A stretch of 64,000 nt of DNA from an uncultured Verrucomicrobiota bacterium (GTDB taxonomy: Bacteria; Verrucomicrobiota; Verrucomicrobiia; Limisphaerales; UBA9464). The DNA lies in assembly GCA_903939515.1 (NCBI GenBank), contig CAJAHH010000013.1, positions 1 to 64,000 on the forward strand, given 5' to 3'. The position numbers were made by a program, and so were the translations under genes. This document shows, in pieces, positions 47,200-56,632 of this stretch. Every line of letters starts with the position of its first letter. Position 1 is the stretch's first letter. Below the pieces are notes generated by a model that was not told where the DNA came from, did no database searches, and saw only the letters and a list, made by a program, of their open reading frames with translations.

Positions 47200-47426
47200 A
47201 AATTGATTTATCTAAGACACCCTAGTTATATTTATCTGACAGCGGGAATTGCATCGCACGAAAAACCCGCATCGCAAGCGGCGCAAGCAATTTTATTTTA
47301 AAACGAACAAAAAACACTTCCTGCAGCCCCGGTCACACGCAAACCGACAAAATCGTCCGGTTAACAGCCACGGCCGTTGACAGTTTTCCAAGCACCGTCC
47401 TAGTGTCCGCCCAACAACTCTCTTTC

Positions 47427-48179
47427 ATGTACCGAGTAGCCCTTATCCTTGCCGTACTGGCCGCCATCGGAAGCTTGGCGCTGAGCTTCACCGTCACCAA
47501 GCCCAAGATCGAAGGTTTGGTTCAGGAGCGCACCGACCTCCAGACCAACCTCGCGGCTTCAGAATCTGCCAAGGCCGAGGCTGAAAAAAAGGCCAAGGTG
47601 GCCACAGCAACAGCCGACAAGAAAAGCTCAGAGCTAGCCGCCACTCAGAAGGAGTTGGAAGCGGCCACATCGACTGCAACGACTCAACAGGCCCGTGCTG
47701 ACAAATACTTCGCCGATTACAACAAGACTCTGGCTGACAAGAACGCCGCCCAAGAGCAGTTGGCCCGGTGGAGCGGTACCGGCCTCAATCCCGATCAGAT
47801 TCTAGCCATGAAGGTCGAATTGAAGGCCTCAAAAGAGTTGACCGGCGTGCTGGCCGACGAAAAATCAATTTTGCAGCGCAACGTTGCCTCGCTGAAGAAC
47901 AAGCTTTCCAAGTACGAAGACGATAACCGCGTTGTTGCCATGCCCGGCCTCAAAGGAGCCGTTCTGGCTGTGGATCCGAAGTGGGAGTTTGTGGTTCTCA
48001 ACGTAGGCTCTCAGCACGGTGCCTTAGAAGGTGGTTTGCTGATGGTTCGCCGGGGTGACAAGCTGGTAGGTAAGGTCAAGATCGTCACCGTGGAAGCCAA
48101 TCGCTGCGTCGCCAACGTCCTTCCGACTTGGAAACAGGGGGATGTCGCTGTTGCCGCCGGTGATCAGGTGCTGTACTGA
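47427..48179 (+). CDS. Membrane-anchored coiled-coil protein with MreC-like C-terminal beta domain
   Basis: 250 residues from ATG 47427 (an in-frame GTG lies at 47403). An N-terminal helix (VALILAVLAAIGSLALSF) is followed by a long Ala/Lys/Glu-rich coiled coil (about 25-160). The beta-rich end reads LKGAVLAVDPKWEFVVLNVGSQHGALEGGLLMVRRGDKLVGKVKI, resembling the barrel repeats of MreC. No family is certain. It lies upstream of a tiny lipoprotein gene and the mre cluster, all on the plus strand, so a role in envelope shape is plausible. Confidence 0.7.
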   Translation: MYRVALILAVLAAIGSLALSFTVTKPKIEGLVQERTDLQTNLAASESAKAEAEKKAKVATATADKKSSELAATQKELEAATSTATTQQARADKYFADYNKTLADKNAAQEQLARWSGTGLNPDQILAMKVELKASKELTGVLADEKSILQRNVASLKNKLSKYEDDNRVVAMPGLKGAVLAVDPKWEFVVLNVGSQHGALEGGLLMVRRGDKLVGKVKIVTVEANRCVANVLPTWKQGDVAVAAGDQVLY

Positions 48180-48186
48180 TCCGTCC

Positions 48187-48348
48187 ATGAAGTCACTCAC
48201 TCAGCGGTGGAAAGGGGTCGTATTGGCTGGAATGGTGATCATGCTTCTTTCTGGCTGCAGAACGGAAGATGAACTCATCGGCCGCCCTTGGAACACCCCC
48301 AAGTCTTGGGAATCTGGCCTCCCCTCGGCCATGACCGAGGGTCGCTGA
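48187..48348 (+). CDS. Tiny lipoprotein
   Basis: 53 residues with a lipoprotein signal: basic start (MKSLTQRWK), hydrophobic stretch (VVLAGMVIMLLSGC) and lipobox cysteine. The mature part is only about 30 residues (RTEDELIGRPWNTPKSWESGLPSAMTEGR). The RPWNTPKSWESGLP style is one I associate with small lipoproteins of Verrucomicrobia. It begins 7 bases after the coiled-coil protein stop, so the two are probably cotranscribed. Confidence 0.7.
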   Translation: MKSLTQRWKGVVLAGMVIMLLSGCRTEDELIGRPWNTPKSWESGLPSAMTEGR

Positions 48349-48676
48349 CTCAATCATTTTGATCGGAAACCTGCTAAAAACTTGCCCGGAATGGTTTAGG
48401 AGTTGGCATGGCTGGATATCTTCAGCTCCCCCAATCACAGTCGTTTCTTCCGAAACCGCTGCATTCATTGGAAGCCGATAAACTGTTTACCATAATTCCG
48501 ATCAGTCACCTTTAGAGAGTCGGGGAATAAACCCGAGTTCAGAATCCGCTCAACACTTCTGTCCTATCCAAGCCGCGGCCGATCAAAACCAGACCCCGCC
48601 GAGGTCAATTTCCCATTTACCTTGACTGGACGGTGGTCCCCCACCCATCCTCCGGATCCGTCCAAAAGGCTTCTCA
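48349..48676 (+). promoter_or_regulatory. Intergenic region with candidate mreB promoter
   Basis: About 330 bases without a gene. A candidate promoter has TTGGAA (48468-48473), a 17-base spacer and CATAAT (48491-48496), 4 and 5 matches of 6 to the sigma-70 consensus. It is 180 bases ahead of mreB, leaving a long leader. No riboswitch was recognised. Confidence 0.4.
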
Positions 48677-49705
48677 ATGTTTGCGCAGATCAAAGGTCTC
48701 TTCTCGAACGATATCGGAATCGACCTCGGAACCGCCAACTCCCTCGTTTATGTGAGGGATCAGGGAATCGTTTTGCGCGAACCCTCAGTGGTGGCCATCC
48801 AAGCCGGGACAACCAATGTTCTAGCAGTCGGCGAAGAAGCCAAGCGCATGCTCGGCCGAACCCCCGGCAACATCGTCGCCATCCGACCCATGAAAGACGG
48901 CGTCATCGCCGACTTTGAGATCACCGAGGCGATGCTTCGGCACTTCATTCAAAAGGTACACCACCGCAAGCTGATCATGCCGCGAGTGGTCGTCGCCGTA
49001 CCCTCGGGCATCACCGAGGTCGAAAAACGGGCCGTGAAGGACTCTGCCACCCACGCTGGGGCCCGCGAAGTGTACCTCATCGAGCAACCCATGGCTTCGG
49101 CTATCGGAGTAGGCCTGCCGGTTCACGAACCCTCAGGCAACATGATTGTCGACATCGGCGGTGGCACCTGCGAGATCGCGATCATCTCGCTGGCAGGCAT
49201 CGTCTTCAGTCGCAGCGTCCGAGTGGGCGGCGATGAATTCGACGAAACGATCGTCGCGCACATGAAGCGCGCTCACAATTTAATGATCGGCGAACGTACC
49301 GCCGAGGAGATCAAGATCCGTGTCGGGTCGGCGTTTCCGTTGGACCAGGAATTGACCATGGAGGTGAAGGGCCGCGACCTCAGTGCGGGCCTCCCCAAGA
49401 CGGTCCTCATCCGGTCCGAAGAAATCAGAGCCGCCCTACAAGAACCGCTCTCGAGTATTTTGGAGTCTGTCCGCATCACATTGGAACGATGCCCGCCGGA
49501 ATTGTCTGCCGACTTGGTAGACAAGGGCATCATGATGGCCGGCGGTGGAGCGCTGTTGCGCAACATCGACCGCTTGGTCTCTCAAGAAACCGGTCTTCCG
49601 GTCCACATCGCCGACGATCCGTTGAGCGCCGTGGCCACGGGCACCGGACGTGTGCTGCAGGAACTTTCCTTCCTCCGAAGAGTCGCTTCTTCCACGACTA
49701 CCTGA
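48677..49705 (+). CDS. mreB: Rod-shape-determining actin homologue MreB
   Basis: 342 residues with the actin-fold motifs IGIDLGTANSLVYV, MIVDIGGGTCEIAII and GGGALLRNIDRLVSQETGLPV. MreB forms membrane-associated filaments that guide sidewall peptidoglycan synthesis. It is the first of a plus-strand run mreB-mreC-mreD-mrdA-rodA-rne/rng with close spacing. This indicates a rod or elongated cell with a conventional elongasome. Confidence 0.97.
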   Translation: MFAQIKGLFSNDIGIDLGTANSLVYVRDQGIVLREPSVVAIQAGTTNVLAVGEEAKRMLGRTPGNIVAIRPMKDGVIADFEITEAMLRHFIQKVHHRKLIMPRVVVAVPSGITEVEKRAVKDSATHAGAREVYLIEQPMASAIGVGLPVHEPSGNMIVDIGGGTCEIAIISLAGIVFSRSVRVGGDEFDETIVAHMKRAHNLMIGERTAEEIKIRVGSAFPLDQELTMEVKGRDLSAGLPKTVLIRSEEIRAALQEPLSSILESVRITLERCPPELSADLVDKGIMMAGGGALLRNIDRLVSQETGLPVHIADDPLSAVATGTGRVLQELSFLRRVASSTTT

Positions 49706-49742
49706 TCTCCCCGGGGTTCGTTCGTCCGTCACCGGATCGAAC

Positions 49743-50549
49743 GTGCTGAAGCGGACCCATTACCTTGCATTGGCCGGCGTAGGACTCCTCACGCTGAGCC
49801 TACTGAACTTGCCTGCCTCTCTCCAGACGCAGGTCAAGTCGGCTATTGGCGCATCGTTTCTGCCTCTCTTCGGCATCCGGGCGGCCGCAGATAACTTGCT
49901 CGACCGGGCTGGTTATCAAGTCCTCCCCCGCTCCACGTTAATTGACAACCTCTTGCGCCTAGAGCGTGAGAACGCCGAGCTCCGGGTCTCGACTCTGCAG
50001 GGGGCGGATGCCCTGGCAGAGAATCAGCGGCTTCGGAGCGCTATCGGAGCGGCTCCACGCGGCCCCTGGCACCTCAAGCTGGCGCGAGTGGTGGGGCGAG
50101 ACCCAACAACCTGGTGGAGAACAATCCAAGTCAATCTGGGATCCCGGGATAACTTGAAACCCGACCAAGTCGTGATGAGCGGCGCGGGCCTCGTTGGCCG
50201 AATTAGCCAGGCAGGCCTGAGTCATTCCCAGGTGGCTTTAGTGGGTGATGCCGAATGCGGGGTGGCGGTCGTGGTCAAGGAGACCCGCGATCTGGGAATC
50301 ATCAAACCGGGGCAAACCCTTTCAGGCGATGGCGGGTTGGTGGAAATGACCTTGCTGCAGAATTGCCCAGGAATTATGGCCGGTCAGGTGGTGCTCACCA
50401 GCGGCTTAGGCGGGGTCTTTCCGGCAGGCCTCCCGGTCGGTACCATTGTCGACACCCGGAACGAGGACGGCAACGTGTTCACCACCGCCCGAGTCCGCCT
50501 GACTGCTAATCTCAACCGACTCGAAGAGGTGTGGGTGTTGCAGCCATGA
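49743..50549 (+). CDS. mreC: Rod-shape-determining protein MreC
   Basis: 268 residues from GTG 49743 (an in-frame extension upstream overlaps mreB). There is an N-terminal transmembrane helix (YLALAGVGLLTLSLLNL), a short coiled coil (LLRLERENAELRV), and the two-barrel MreC domain (ARVVGRDPTTWWRTIQVNLGSRDNLKPDQVVMSGAGLVGRI). MreC links MreB, PBP2 and RodA in the periplasm. It overlaps mreD by four bases (ATGA). Confidence 0.93.
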   Translation: MLKRTHYLALAGVGLLTLSLLNLPASLQTQVKSAIGASFLPLFGIRAAADNLLDRAGYQVLPRSTLIDNLLRLERENAELRVSTLQGADALAENQRLRSAIGAAPRGPWHLKLARVVGRDPTTWWRTIQVNLGSRDNLKPDQVVMSGAGLVGRISQAGLSHSQVALVGDAECGVAVVVKETRDLGIIKPGQTLSGDGGLVEMTLLQNCPGIMAGQVVLTSGLGGVFPAGLPVGTIVDTRNEDGNVFTTARVRLTANLNRLEEVWVLQP

Positions 50550-51109
50550 ACCGCTTCACCCTAATCCTGCTCTTCTTGGTGACATGGCTGTCGGTGTTCG
50601 CCCAGACCCAGTTTTCAGGGCTTCGACTATGGCTCACCGTCCCGATGGCGCTTAGTCCGGCGCTCATTTGCTATGCGGCCTTGACCCACGGCTTTGGGAT
50701 CACCGTTTCCCTGGCCGTCTTGAGCGGTCTCTGGGCTGACTCCCTGTCCGCCTCACCTCTGGGGATGAGTGTCATGCCTTTGTTTCTGTTGGGATTCACC
50801 CTGCAGTTGCAGCGTCACCTCATCCTTCGCGACCAGGGTTTTGCTCAGTTCTGGATCGGATTGGGAGCCGGGGCCGGTGTGCCTCTCCTCACCTTGGGGA
50901 TCCTTTCCCTCACCGGATCCCAACCCGTGACGGGCCGGTTCACTTTTATCCAACTCCTGCTGCTAGGATTACTCAATGGCATCGCCTGCCCAGTCCTCTT
51001 CCGGATATTCGATTTGCTCCACCGGAGCTTCGACTACCGCCCGCTGACAACCTCCAGCTTCAGGGCTGATCGAGAAACCGTCCGGGGTCGCCAATTTCGC
51101 CTGCGTTGA
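50546..51109 (+). CDS. mreD: Rod-shape-determining membrane protein MreD
   Basis: 187 residues, five or so transmembrane helices, small and hydrophobic, located between mreC and PBP2 as expected for MreD. Segments such as LAVLSGLWADSLSASPLGMSVMPLFLLGF match the MreD pattern around a conserved D-x-x-x-x-x-P-L-G. ATG 50546 overlaps the mreC stop. The assignment rests partly on gene order because MreD proteins diverge fast. Confidence 0.85.
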   Translation: MNRFTLILLFLVTWLSVFAQTQFSGLRLWLTVPMALSPALICYAALTHGFGITVSLAVLSGLWADSLSASPLGMSVMPLFLLGFTLQLQRHLILRDQGFAQFWIGLGAGAGVPLLTLGILSLTGSQPVTGRFTFIQLLLLGLLNGIACPVLFRIFDLLHRSFDYRPLTTSSFRADRETVRGRQFRLR

Positions 51110-51112
51110 ACC

Positions 51113-53143
51113 ATGCTCATCTTCGACCAGTTCAACAAAGGAGAGCGGCCATTGAGATGGCTGGCTGGCGTGGTGGGTGCAGGCCTGCTGCTGTTGCTCA
51201 TCGGGCTTCTGCGAGTGCAAATCTTCGGCCACCATCGCTTTGAGCAGTCACTGCAAACCCAAAGTTTCCAGTCGGTACGGGTTCCCGCCCTCCGGGGTCG
51301 CATCCTCGACCGGCAGGGGCGTGAATGCGTGGGAAATGTCCCCCGTTACCGCTTGGACGTGTATCTCGAAACCCTGAGCCGAGACTTCACGCGAGAATAC
51401 GGACGACTCCGTCGCGAGGTCGTGGCGGCACGCGGAGGCACCAATACTCTCACCCCCGAACTCTGGGATCGGATGATGTCGAAGCTCCGCCGCGATCAAC
51501 CCCGGGTCCTAATCCGCCCCGAGGAGAACACCCTTCTCTGGAGGCAGGCTCGCTACAATGTCCTGAGTAATGTGGTCTCCCGGGTCGCCAACAAGGTCGG
51601 ACTACCACTGACACTGACCGAATCGGAACTGCACCGTCACTGGGCCAACAGTCGTGCCCTGCCGCTGGCCGTGCTCAAGAAACTGACTCCGCAGCAGGTC
51701 TCGCTTCTAACCGAGCAATCTTGGTCTATCCGGGGAATTAGCATCGAACTGCAGGCGGTCCGTCATTATCCGCAGGGACCATTGGCCGCACACACACTGG
51801 GGTATCTGGTTCGCGCGGATGATTTCGAAGGCGAGGAAGGCGAATCCTTCGACTACCGCCTGCGGGATTATCGAGGGGCTGCCGGTCTGGAAGCGGCCTT
51901 CGACACCGCCCTCCGAGGCACTTCGGGCTCCAAGAGTATCCTCGTTAACAGCGATGGGTATCGGGTCGGAGAGACCATGACCACGGCGCCGGTGCCCGGG
52001 CAGAACCTGATCACCACCCTCGACATCGAGGTTCAGAAGGCAACCGAGTCAGCGCTGGCTGCAGTGAGCGGCGAGGAACGCGGTGCGGTGGTCGTGCTGG
52101 ACGTCCGCAATGGGGATGTCTTGGCCGTGGCCAGCGCCCCAAGCTTCGATCCCGGCGAGTGGATCGATGGCATCAGCCGGGCCCGGTGGACCAACTACTA
52201 CGATGTCCCGAAGCGGACGCCGCTAATGAACCGGGCCACCGACGGCGCTTATTCACCAGGTTCCACCTTCAAGATCGTGACTGCCTTGGCCGCCTTAGAG
52301 AGCGGGTTGGACCCCGATCGAGTGCAAATTGTCGAAGCCAACCCCTCCAAACCGGGCAAGGGTCTCTATAACCGCGGGAACATCAAAATCGAGGACACCG
52401 CACCACCGGGTCCCTACGACTTTCGTCGCGCTTTCATTCGATCCTCCAACGCCTACTTCATCCAGCTAGGACTCGACGCCGGCTACGACCGCCTGCTCGC
52501 GACGGCCCACCGATTCCACTTCGGAGAACAGACACGCATCCAATTGCGCCCCACCGAAGAGCGGTCCGGCTGGATGCCCGAACCCGCCGAGGCGCGGGCC
52601 GAGCGCTGGCCCCAAGGAAGACTGGCTAACTTCAGCATCGGCCAAGAGGTCACGGTCACCCCATTGCAACTCGCGGTGATGGTCGCTGCGGTGGCCAATG
52701 GCGGCACGGTCTATTACCCACGCCTGGTCGACCGCCTCGAGTCGGGAGATCCGCTCAGCGAAGAGGCACCCAGCACCATTCGCCCCGGTCAGGTGCGCAG
52801 CCGCCTAGAAACCCGCCCCGAATACCTCGCCCGGATCCGAGCCGCCATGCGCGATGACGTCCTGGATCCCGAAGGTACGGGCACCAGTGCTCGCGTTGCC
52901 GATTACACAGTCTGCGGCAAGACAGGAACCGCCGAGATCAAGGGCAACGGAGTGAAGGACAAAGTAACCTGGTTCGCCAGCTTCGCCCCCTTCGAGTCCC
53001 CGCGCTATGCTGTGGTCGTGATGGTGGAAAGCGGCGCCTCCGGAGGTCGCACCTGCGGCCCGGTAGCCCAGAAGATTTACGAACACCTGCGCGCACGGGA
53101 CGCAGGGTCCGGCAGGCCTATCGCCCTCAACCCGGCGCCCTAA
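51113..53143 (+). CDS. mrdA: Penicillin-binding protein 2 (elongation transpeptidase)
   Basis: 676 residues: one N-terminal membrane helix, a PBP dimerisation domain (RVPALRGRILDRQG), and the transpeptidase domain with the active-site Ser in SPGSTFK (about residue 382), SSN (about 443) and KTGTAE (about 600). It cross-links peptidoglycan in the sidewall with RodA. It lies three bases after mreD and three before rodA. Confidence 0.95.
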   Translation: MLIFDQFNKGERPLRWLAGVVGAGLLLLLIGLLRVQIFGHHRFEQSLQTQSFQSVRVPALRGRILDRQGRECVGNVPRYRLDVYLETLSRDFTREYGRLRREVVAARGGTNTLTPELWDRMMSKLRRDQPRVLIRPEENTLLWRQARYNVLSNVVSRVANKVGLPLTLTESELHRHWANSRALPLAVLKKLTPQQVSLLTEQSWSIRGISIELQAVRHYPQGPLAAHTLGYLVRADDFEGEEGESFDYRLRDYRGAAGLEAAFDTALRGTSGSKSILVNSDGYRVGETMTTAPVPGQNLITTLDIEVQKATESALAAVSGEERGAVVVLDVRNGDVLAVASAPSFDPGEWIDGISRARWTNYYDVPKRTPLMNRATDGAYSPGSTFKIVTALAALESGLDPDRVQIVEANPSKPGKGLYNRGNIKIEDTAPPGPYDFRRAFIRSSNAYFIQLGLDAGYDRLLATAHRFHFGEQTRIQLRPTEERSGWMPEPAEARAERWPQGRLANFSIGQEVTVTPLQLAVMVAAVANGGTVYYPRLVDRLESGDPLSEEAPSTIRPGQVRSRLETRPEYLARIRAAMRDDVLDPEGTGTSARVADYTVCGKTGTAEIKGNGVKDKVTWFASFAPFESPRYAVVVMVESGASGGRTCGPVAQKIYEHLRARDAGSGRPIALNPAP

Positions 53144-53146
53144 CCC

Positions 53147-54358
53147 ATGACCCCGCTCTCCCTCCAAAATCGCCGTGCCGAGGCAGACATCCTGTGGCCC
53201 CTTTGGCTCTCGGTATTGGGTCTGATGATCATCAGCGCGATGTTCATCTTCAGCACCACCGGCGGTACCGAGATAACGCGAGGTGTCCCGTGGTACCAAT
53301 GGACGGCCACCCGTCAGGTGATCGCCTTCGGTATTGGTCTCTTCGTGGTTCTCGGACTCAGCCTGGTGGACTACAGCCGAATGGCACGGTGGGCCATGGT
53401 CGGCTACTGGGTGTCCATCGCCCTGCTGTTGGCGGTCCATGTCCTAGGAACCTCCCGCAACGGTGCGCGGCGGTGGCTAGATCTCGGCCCGATCCAATTC
53501 CAGCCCAGCGAATTGGCCAAACTGACCTTCCTGTTCGCCATGGCTAACTTCTTGGCGCGCCCCTCTTCGGAGCTCCGCTCGCCAAGCGTCTTCCTGAAGG
53601 CCCTCATGCTCACACTCCTGCCACTGGGCCTGATCCTCAAACAACCCGATCTGGGTTCATCGCTCGTCTTTCTACCTATCACCCTGGTCATGATGCTGGT
53701 CGCTGGGGTTCCACAGCGCTTTGTAATCAAGCTTTTGGGGGGAGCGTTTCTCATCGTCAGCCTGATCGCCATCGACATCTTCGTGGCTCCTGAGAACTGG
53801 CGACTCATCCGCCTTCAAGACTATCAGCGCGAACGGTTGCTGGTTTATTTCAACGCCGATTTTGCCCCAGCTTCAGCCACCCCAGAACAACGCCAGAGGG
53901 CCGCACAGCGCAAGCGGCAGATGTCTTGGAACGTTGAGCAAGCGCTCATCTCAGTCGGCTCAGGCGGTTTCACTGGCAAAGGGTGGCGCGAGGGCACTCA
54001 GCACCGTCTGGGTTACCTGCCCCGACTGGGCGCCCACAATGACTTCATCTTCTCGGTCATCGCCGAGGAGCGTGGCTTCATCGGAAGCGTCGCTGTCGTG
54101 ACCCTCTACGGCATCGTCCTGTTCAGCGGCATCAAGACCGCTGGAGAATCACGCGATCGGCTCGGGCGCCTACTGGCCACCGGCATCGTCACCCTCTTCT
54201 TCACACACATCTTCGTGAACATCGGCATGAACATCAAACTGATGCCGGTCACGGGCATTCCACTGCCCCTGCTCAGTGCAGGCGGAACCTCAGTGCTCTG
54301 CTCACTGATCGCGGTCGGTGTTCTTCAAAACATCCATTTGTACCGGAAACGGTACTAA
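53147..54358 (+). CDS. rodA: RodA/FtsW-family peptidoglycan glycosyltransferase
   Basis: 403 residues with about ten transmembrane helices and the SEDS signatures GARRWLDLGPIQFQPSELAKL, LGYLPRLGAHNDFIFSVIAEERGFIG and GIPLPLLSAGGTSVLCSLIAVG. RodA polymerises glycan strands in the elongasome with PBP2. Position after mrdA supports RodA rather than FtsW. A charged insertion (about 235-265, rich in Gln and Arg) occurs in the large periplasmic or cytoplasmic loop. Confidence 0.95.
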   Translation: MTPLSLQNRRAEADILWPLWLSVLGLMIISAMFIFSTTGGTEITRGVPWYQWTATRQVIAFGIGLFVVLGLSLVDYSRMARWAMVGYWVSIALLLAVHVLGTSRNGARRWLDLGPIQFQPSELAKLTFLFAMANFLARPSSELRSPSVFLKALMLTLLPLGLILKQPDLGSSLVFLPITLVMMLVAGVPQRFVIKLLGGAFLIVSLIAIDIFVAPENWRLIRLQDYQRERLLVYFNADFAPASATPEQRQRAAQRKRQMSWNVEQALISVGSGGFTGKGWREGTQHRLGYLPRLGAHNDFIFSVIAEERGFIGSVAVVTLYGIVLFSGIKTAGESRDRLGRLLATGIVTLFFTHIFVNIGMNIKLMPVTGIPLPLLSAGGTSVLCSLIAVGVLQNIHLYRKRY

Positions 54359-54376
54359 AACTCGAATCCTACAGAC

Positions 54377-56362
54377 ATGAGTCAACAGACATTCAAACGC
54401 GGCAAGGTGCCGATGCGTTTCAAGCCCACCCGGGGAATCGGCTCTCCGAACCTCAACCGATCTGCGGCCAACGCCCGCATGGAAGCCATCGGCGAGAAAG
54501 CCGTTGAAGAACGGGTGTTCGACATCCGCCGCCACGAGTCCGAAATTCGGCGCGCCGAAAACCGGGCCGCCGGACTTCCCGAGGACACCATCGACGCCCC
54601 TGAGGTTAATCTAACCAAGAACGGCCGGGACCAGACCTACCGCTCCCCCGATCTCACTCGCCCGGAGGAGGCTCACGAGGAACCTGCAGAACAGGCACCC
54701 AAACCACCTCGCGAGCCTAAGGGGCTTATCGAGAAAGCGCGGGCCGCGGTCAAAGAGGTGGTCAAGAAGGTCAAACAACTCATCCGACCCGAGGAAAAGA
54801 TCATCAAGGAAGTGGTGATTAACGCCGAACCGCTGGAAACCCGCGTCGCGGTTCTGGAGGAGAGCAAACTGGAAGACCTCACGGTTGAACGAACCGGCGA
54901 TGACCGGCTGGTTGGCTCCATCTACAAGGGCAAGGTGAAGAACCTCGAAGATGGGCTCAAGGCCGCCTTCGTGGATATTGGCTTCGAGAAGAACGCCTTC
55001 CTGCATTACTGGGACATCATCCCCAACACGTTCGATTCCAGCGTCGAAATCGTGGAGCGCGATGACACAGGCAAATCTCGCCGGAAAGAAAAACCCAAAA
55101 TCACCCAGAAGGATGTCCCCCGACTGTTCCCGCCGGGCAGCGAGATCATTATCCAAGTGACCAAGGGACCGATCGGCACCAAGGGACCCCGCGTCACCAC
55201 CAACCTATCTCTGCCCGGGCGCTATCTCGTCCTGTTGCCCAATTCCGACCAATCGGGCATCAGCCGCAAGATCGAGAACGTCGAGGAGCGCCATCGACTC
55301 AAGAAAATTGTCCGCGAACTAACCATTCCTGAGGGCATGGGAGTGATCATTCGCACGGCCGGTGAAGAAAAGCGCAAGGCGTACTTCGTCCGTGATCTCG
55401 CCCTGCTGCTGGAGGAATGGAAGCTCATCCAAGAACGGATCAAGAGCCAGCCGATGGCCTCCTGCGTTTATCAAGAGCCCGACCTCATCGAACGCACTGT
55501 CCGCGACTTCCTCACCGAAGACGTCGACAAGATCGTTATCGACGACCTCAAGAAGTTCGAATCCATCCGCGACAGCATTAAGCGCATCAGCCCCCGTTCC
55601 GTGCGCAAGGTGCACTTCTACAACGAGGCGGAGCCGCTGTTCGACCGCTACAACATCACCCGCCAACTTGAGGCTGCTTTTAGCCGCCAAGTGAATCTCA
55701 AGAGCGGCGGCTACCTCATCATCGACGAAACCGAAGCCCTCGTGGCCATCGACGTGAACACCGGCAAGCACAAGCAGGCCGGCACCAAGGATCACGACGC
55801 GACGATCCTCAAGGTGAACCAAGACGCCGCCGACGAAATCGCCCGCCAGCTCCGCCTGCGAAACATGGGCGGCATTATCGTACTAGACTTCATCGACATG
55901 AAGTCGCGCCGCGACCAGCAGTCCATTTATCAGCGGATGAAGGACAACCTCAAGCGGGACAAGGCTAAGACGCACGTCCTGCCTCTCTCGCAGCTCGGGC
56001 TCATGGAAATGACCCGCCAGCGCCAGACGGAGAGTGTGCGTTCATCGCTCTACGACGACTGCGAGCACTGCACGGGCCGTGGTGTCATCAAGAGCGCCGA
56101 GACCATGAGTGTCGAAATCCAGCGCAAGCTGACCCAGATCCTCAAGGGTCGCCCGCGGGACGACGGCGACTTCCAAGTTAAGATCGTCTGCAACCCGCGC
56201 GTCCTCGATCGCTTGCGGACCCGCGACGAGAAGCTCCTCATCGAGTTGGAGAAGAAATTCTTCGCCAAGCTCAGCTTCCGCCCGGACCCCACCTTTCACA
56301 ATGAGGAGTGGAAGATCTTCAACGCCATGAACAACGACGAGTTGGCCAAGTCGCGGAACTAA
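54377..56362 (+). CDS. Ribonuclease E/G
   Basis: 661 residues. The first 140 form a charged extension rich in Glu, Arg, Lys and Pro, not part of the catalytic core. An S1 domain follows (LVGSIYKGKVKNLEDGLKAAFVDIGFEKNAFLH), then the RNase H-like/DNase I-like catalytic region with metal-binding aspartates in AIDVNTGK and VLDFIDMK, and the zinc link CEHCTGRG. Length and missing C-terminal scaffold fit RNase G-type enzymes, but the N-terminal extension is unusual. RNase E/G processes rRNA and mRNA. It ends the rod-shape run and is followed by a strong terminator; linkage of RNase G to mre genes is common in bacteria. Confidence 0.93.
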   Translation: MSQQTFKRGKVPMRFKPTRGIGSPNLNRSAANARMEAIGEKAVEERVFDIRRHESEIRRAENRAAGLPEDTIDAPEVNLTKNGRDQTYRSPDLTRPEEAHEEPAEQAPKPPREPKGLIEKARAAVKEVVKKVKQLIRPEEKIIKEVVINAEPLETRVAVLEESKLEDLTVERTGDDRLVGSIYKGKVKNLEDGLKAAFVDIGFEKNAFLHYWDIIPNTFDSSVEIVERDDTGKSRRKEKPKITQKDVPRLFPPGSEIIIQVTKGPIGTKGPRVTTNLSLPGRYLVLLPNSDQSGISRKIENVEERHRLKKIVRELTIPEGMGVIIRTAGEEKRKAYFVRDLALLLEEWKLIQERIKSQPMASCVYQEPDLIERTVRDFLTEDVDKIVIDDLKKFESIRDSIKRISPRSVRKVHFYNEAEPLFDRYNITRQLEAAFSRQVNLKSGGYLIIDETEALVAIDVNTGKHKQAGTKDHDATILKVNQDAADEIARQLRLRNMGGIIVLDFIDMKSRRDQQSIYQRMKDNLKRDKAKTHVLPLSQLGLMEMTRQRQTESVRSSLYDDCEHCTGRGVIKSAETMSVEIQRKLTQILKGRPRDDGDFQVKIVCNPRVLDRLRTRDEKLLIELEKKFFAKLSFRPDPTFHNEEWKIFNAMNNDELAKSRN

Positions 56363-56376
56363 TCGAAACCCAAACC

Positions 56377-56417
56377 GCCGCCCCGGCCGATTCATCGGCC
56401 GGGGCGGCTTTGTTTTT
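56377..56417 (+). terminator. Rho-independent terminator after RNase E/G
   Basis: A perfect 14-base GC-rich stem (56377-56390 and 56395-56408) with a TTCA loop, followed by TTTGTTTTT. It closes the rod-shape gene run. Confidence 0.93.
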
Positions 56418-56632
56418 AAACCCCTCGTTTTTCCCAACGCCCCCACCCGATCCTTGCCGCCCAGTCGGCGGTGGCAGGACGGGACAAAGGGGGCCATGGA
56501 TCGCCTGACATTTCCTCCGACCGCGAGCCCTTCCCGCGAGGAACCATTTTCACCGTTCCGAAAATTTCACTGGCTCTGACCGTCCGGAACGTTAGAAATA
56601 GAGAGTATCCCCAAAGTCCGTCACCCCAAGCC

